Source: Aradus depressus
Taxonomy: Eukaryota > Arthropoda > Insecta > Hemiptera > Aradidae
Direction: 5' to 3'
Assembly (NCBI GenBank): GCA_963662175.1
Contig: OY759224.1
Span: 24,623,489-24,687,488, forward strand
DNA length: 64,000 nt
The notes beneath the pieces are model-generated. The model worked only from the letters and a program-made list of their open reading frames with translations. It did not search any database and was not told the DNA's origin. The position numbers were made by a program, and so were the translations under genes. Positions 61,923-64,000 of this stretch are shown in pieces. The first letter of the stretch is position 1, and every line of letters begins with the position of its first letter.

Positions 61923-62795
61923 TTAACAATAATTATCTGTCTCCATCTCTTGAGGTACTTTTTTCCTCGATGCATCCGTTACTATTTTGTATTGTTTATC
62001 TTTTTCATTTTTTCTTAAAACAATTTTGGGGGAAGGGATGGAGGGGATTTCTGCACTCCCACTCTGGGTAGAGGGGGGAGGAGGCTGCGGAGTCTGAGAG
62101 GTACCAGTAACAGGTACTGCTGGCGGGACGGAGGTAACAGTAGCATGTACCGCTGGCGGAACGGAGGTAACAGGAGGTACTACTGGAGGCCGTGAAGCAG
62201 GAGGGGTGGGAGAAGGGACCTGGGTCCCCATGGCTTTATCTCTAATCAGTTTTGGTCTAGACATTGCCTCCAATTCAGAAGGGTCTACTTGAACACTAAT
62301 TTCTTTCGTATTTGCTCTAACATTGACTTCTTTGGTTATGCATGCAAATGATTTTCCAAAAGTAATACTACTTTGACGTTCATTATACATTTTCTTGGCC
62401 AAACCATAAGGGATTTTTTCACTATCTTGAATTTTTTTAATTTCCTTTTCGTAAATGAAAGTTGGGCATTGTTTGTAGAAGGCATTATGTGGCCCCTTAC
62501 AGTTAACACATTTAACAGGTATGTTACATTCGGATTCCTCGTGTTTTTTTTCCCCACATTTGGCACAAAGTGCTTCACGTTTACAAGAGAAGGATGGGTG
62601 CCCAAATGACAGACAAGTATAGCATCTCAAGGGATTGGAGAAAAACTGTCTAACCGGAATATTGTAATAACCAACTCTTAGGCGAGATGGGATTGTTGGG
62701 GTACAAAAGGTGACAATATAGTCGTCTGTTTTTGTTTCTGTGTTGTCCCGCTTCACGATGATTCTCTTTATTTCTATTACATTTTCGCTTTTCAA
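61923..62795 (-). pseudogene. ORF1 (gag-like), N-terminally truncated
   Basis: 290 codons, open, ending at 61923, 23 bases before the ORF2 ATG. Three zinc knuckles in a row: CYTCLSFGHPSFSC (CX2CX4HX4C), CAKCGEKKHEESEC (CX2CX4HX4C), CVNCKGPHNAFYKQC (CX2CX3HX6C). CPTFIYEKEIKKIQ, typical of I-type ORF1, follows. The C-terminal third is proline-rich with repeated VTSVPPAV. There is no ATG at the start (TTG at 62795) and a stop in the flanking repeat, so the N-terminal part is lost. Confidence 0.9.
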
Positions 62796-62803
62796 TTCTA
62801 ATA

Positions 62804-62896
62804 ATTTTTGTACTTATATTTCCAAGTATTTATTTATCAATATTGATAAATAATAATAATTGGTAAATAAATACTTGGAAATATAAGTACAAAAAT
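62804..62896. repeat. Palindrome in G repeat
   Basis: ATTTTTGTACTTATATTTCC ... GGAAATATAAGTACAAAAAT: arms of ~38 bp (through AAGTATTTATTTA) around a short AT-rich centre. It borders the truncated LINE. Confidence 0.85.
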
Positions 62897-62939
62897 AAAA
62901 TTATTTTATTTTTTAGTAGTATTGTTAATGATTATTCAT

Positions 62940-63056
62940 GTGTTTCAGACTCTAGTCTGAAGAGTTAATATCTGTTTATGTAGGTATCTAATTTAAAAGC
63001 TATCTTAATGTACACATTCCTATGACGTATCCTTTTACGATGTTATGGTTTAAAAT
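62940..63056 (+). repeat. G repeat with empty Q site
   Basis: GTTTATGTAGGTATCTAATT, AAAGCTATCTTAATGTACAC, ATTCCTATGACGTATCC, GATGTTATGGTTTA. It corresponds to 6251-6292 joined to 6536-6569, without the palindrome found there. Confidence 0.75.
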
Positions 63057-63059
63057 ATT

Positions 63060-63360
63060 ATTATTATCACAGGTCTAATGAGTCTTGTCGTTTGGATGTG
63101 AGGGTTCCAAGTCAGTCTCTTGTCGAATATTAATCTTAAATATTTCACTGAAGAGATATGAAGCAATGGGTGGTTTTCAATGAATACTGGTTGGTAGTCA
63201 TGACGACGCAGGGCTAATGTGACAAGTTGACGTATTGTGGTGTTGAACTTAATTTGACAAGAGGATATCATGGCTTAACATAGGTGTAATGACAAACAGA
63301 TCTCTGTATCCTCAGCTGTTACACAAGCCAGGGTTTTCAAGTCACGTTGTAGTTTTAATC
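63060..63360 (-). pseudogene. Jockey-like LINE RT fragment
   Basis: The minus frame 63271-63050 reads CQIKFNTTIRQLVTLALRRH, then VKYLRLIFDKRLTWNPHI, the block after the RT catalytic core. Upstream (to ~63360) are poor remnants of the preceding linker. No catalytic motif. Confidence 0.75.
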
Positions 63361-63537
63361 AAAATTTCATAGTTCCCGCTTTCACAAAATTATTTCTTAC
63401 TGCCATTAACTGGGTATAAGAATGTCAATCTCAGGATTAACATACACAAGAAAATTGTTAAAAATATAATTTGATAGAATTTTCATAATTTATCCAGGAA
63501 ATACGTCTGGGCAATACACAAACCTTTACACGTTACC

Positions 63538-64000
63538 TTATCCCTCAAACGGTAAGGTCGGGGTCTAAAGGACCCCAAGCGCTGTATTTTCTCGGTTGCT
63601 CCTCACCACTTGGACTAAAGCACATGTGACGTCAGGTAACCTCTCACTCATTCTTCCTCTAGCGTACATCGAGTTCACATGACAGAGTTGAGTGAACTTC
63701 ACTTATTTATAGCGATTGTTATAAGTCAACTTTTATTTGGGGTCCCTTCTGACCCCACCTTACCTTTTAAGTTAAATATTTTTAGAATGTTTTTGGTGAT
63801 TTTTATTGCTATTTTGACGAATCTAATGCACCTTCCCGTTGAAGTTTCATAATTAATTTGTATAAAATATTTTCAGATATTTTATCATGGCGTCTGAGGA
63901 TTTATTTTTGACGGCTGAAAAAAAACCTTGATGAAGTTGCTTCCAAGAATGAGGATGAAATTTTGTCAGATGAGAAGATAGATGATATTTTCGACGCAGA
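63538..64000 (+). mobile_element. piggyBac-like element, 5' end (partial)
   Basis: CCCTCAAACGGTAAGGTCGG (63542) follows TTAT, a one-base change from the piggyBac target TTAA. The first GGTAAGGTCGGGGTC ... GGACCCC is repeated inverted at 63738-63764 (GGGGTCCC ... GACCCCACCTTACC), the subterminal pattern of many piggyBac-like elements. An acceptor-like TATTTTCAG (63868-63876) precedes the ATG, suggesting a 5' UTR intron. Cut by the window edge. Confidence 0.6.
63887..64000 (+). pseudogene. Putative piggyBac transposase N-terminus, frameshifted
   Basis: ATG 63887 starts MASEDLFLTAEKKP then a stop at 63931. The stop comes after an A8 run; in the +1 frame an acidic segment (LDEVASKNEDEILSDEK) continues to the window edge. 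Acidic N-termini are usual in piggyBac transposases. The catalytic domain is outside the window, so the call is an inference. Confidence 0.45.

Larger units (their letters stand above)
58194..62800 (-). mobile_element. I-type non-LTR retrotransposon, 5'-truncated in ORF1
   Basis: Minus-strand element: part of ORF1 (62795-61923), complete ORF2 (61899-58243), an eight-base 3' UTR and a poly-A tail of 41 (T at 58194-58234). The 5' end is cut inside ORF1, where a G-repeat palindrome begins (62804). No clean TSD found. RNase H plus a three-knuckle ORF1 points to the I group, not Jockey. Confidence 0.9.

Overview
This is AT-rich, repeat-dense nuclear DNA from a eukaryote, most likely an arthropod. 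The basis is the mix of repeats: non-LTR retrotransposons (one I-type element with a complete ORF2 plus many Jockey-like 3' fragments), a deleted mariner, a pogo/Tigger-like element, the start of a piggyBac-like element, two tRNA-derived SINE families, and SINE tails made of the insect-type telomere motif (CCTAA)n. There is no operon, no prokaryotic gene layout and no convincing complete host gene. The species cannot be fixed from the sequence.

Layout. 1-6.6 kb: two copies of a 200-bp palindromic element, a truncated LINE between 34-bp target duplications, LINE 3' ends with TATC tails, SINE-A copies. 6.6-16.6 kb: SINE-A copies, several Jockey-like fragments and a frame-broken Jockey RT (14.74-16.6 kb, minus). 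16.6-25 kb: sparse AT-rich DNA, a foldback, and one unidentified open frame (23.59-24.06 kb). 25-33.4 kb: a large inverted duplication around a LINE, a second near-identical LINE copy with its own target duplication, and SINE-B insertions. 34-38.2 kb: a 980-bp near-perfect palindrome, then a 1.5-kb long-inverted-repeat element that holds a palindrome and a full-length SINE-A. 38.2-46.3 kb: a deleted mariner, a 104-bp tandem array made from the SINE-A tail, full SINE-A and SINE-B copies, a small TAA-flanked MITE, and a pogo-like element. 46.6-58 kb: SINE-A copies, a retroposed 23-bp minisatellite, MITEs, Jockey fragments. 58.2-62.8 kb: the I-type LINE (minus). 63.5-64 kb: a piggyBac-like 5' end cut by the window edge.

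The dominant component is a non-coding family, called H here, seen in about thirty blocks on both strands. A full unit has a head (a 13-bp palindrome, then TACTTCCCCAG), one to four copies of a ~140-bp module, and a tail closing with an ACTTCCCC/GGGGAAGT hairpin. This plan resembles Helentron-associated elements (HINE/DINE-1 type), but that is an inference. A companion repeat (E) often lies just before the H head.

Most features are TE-on-TE insertions with readable target site duplications (TSDs), so a relative insertion order can be worked out. Coding annotation is essentially limited to transposon ORFs.
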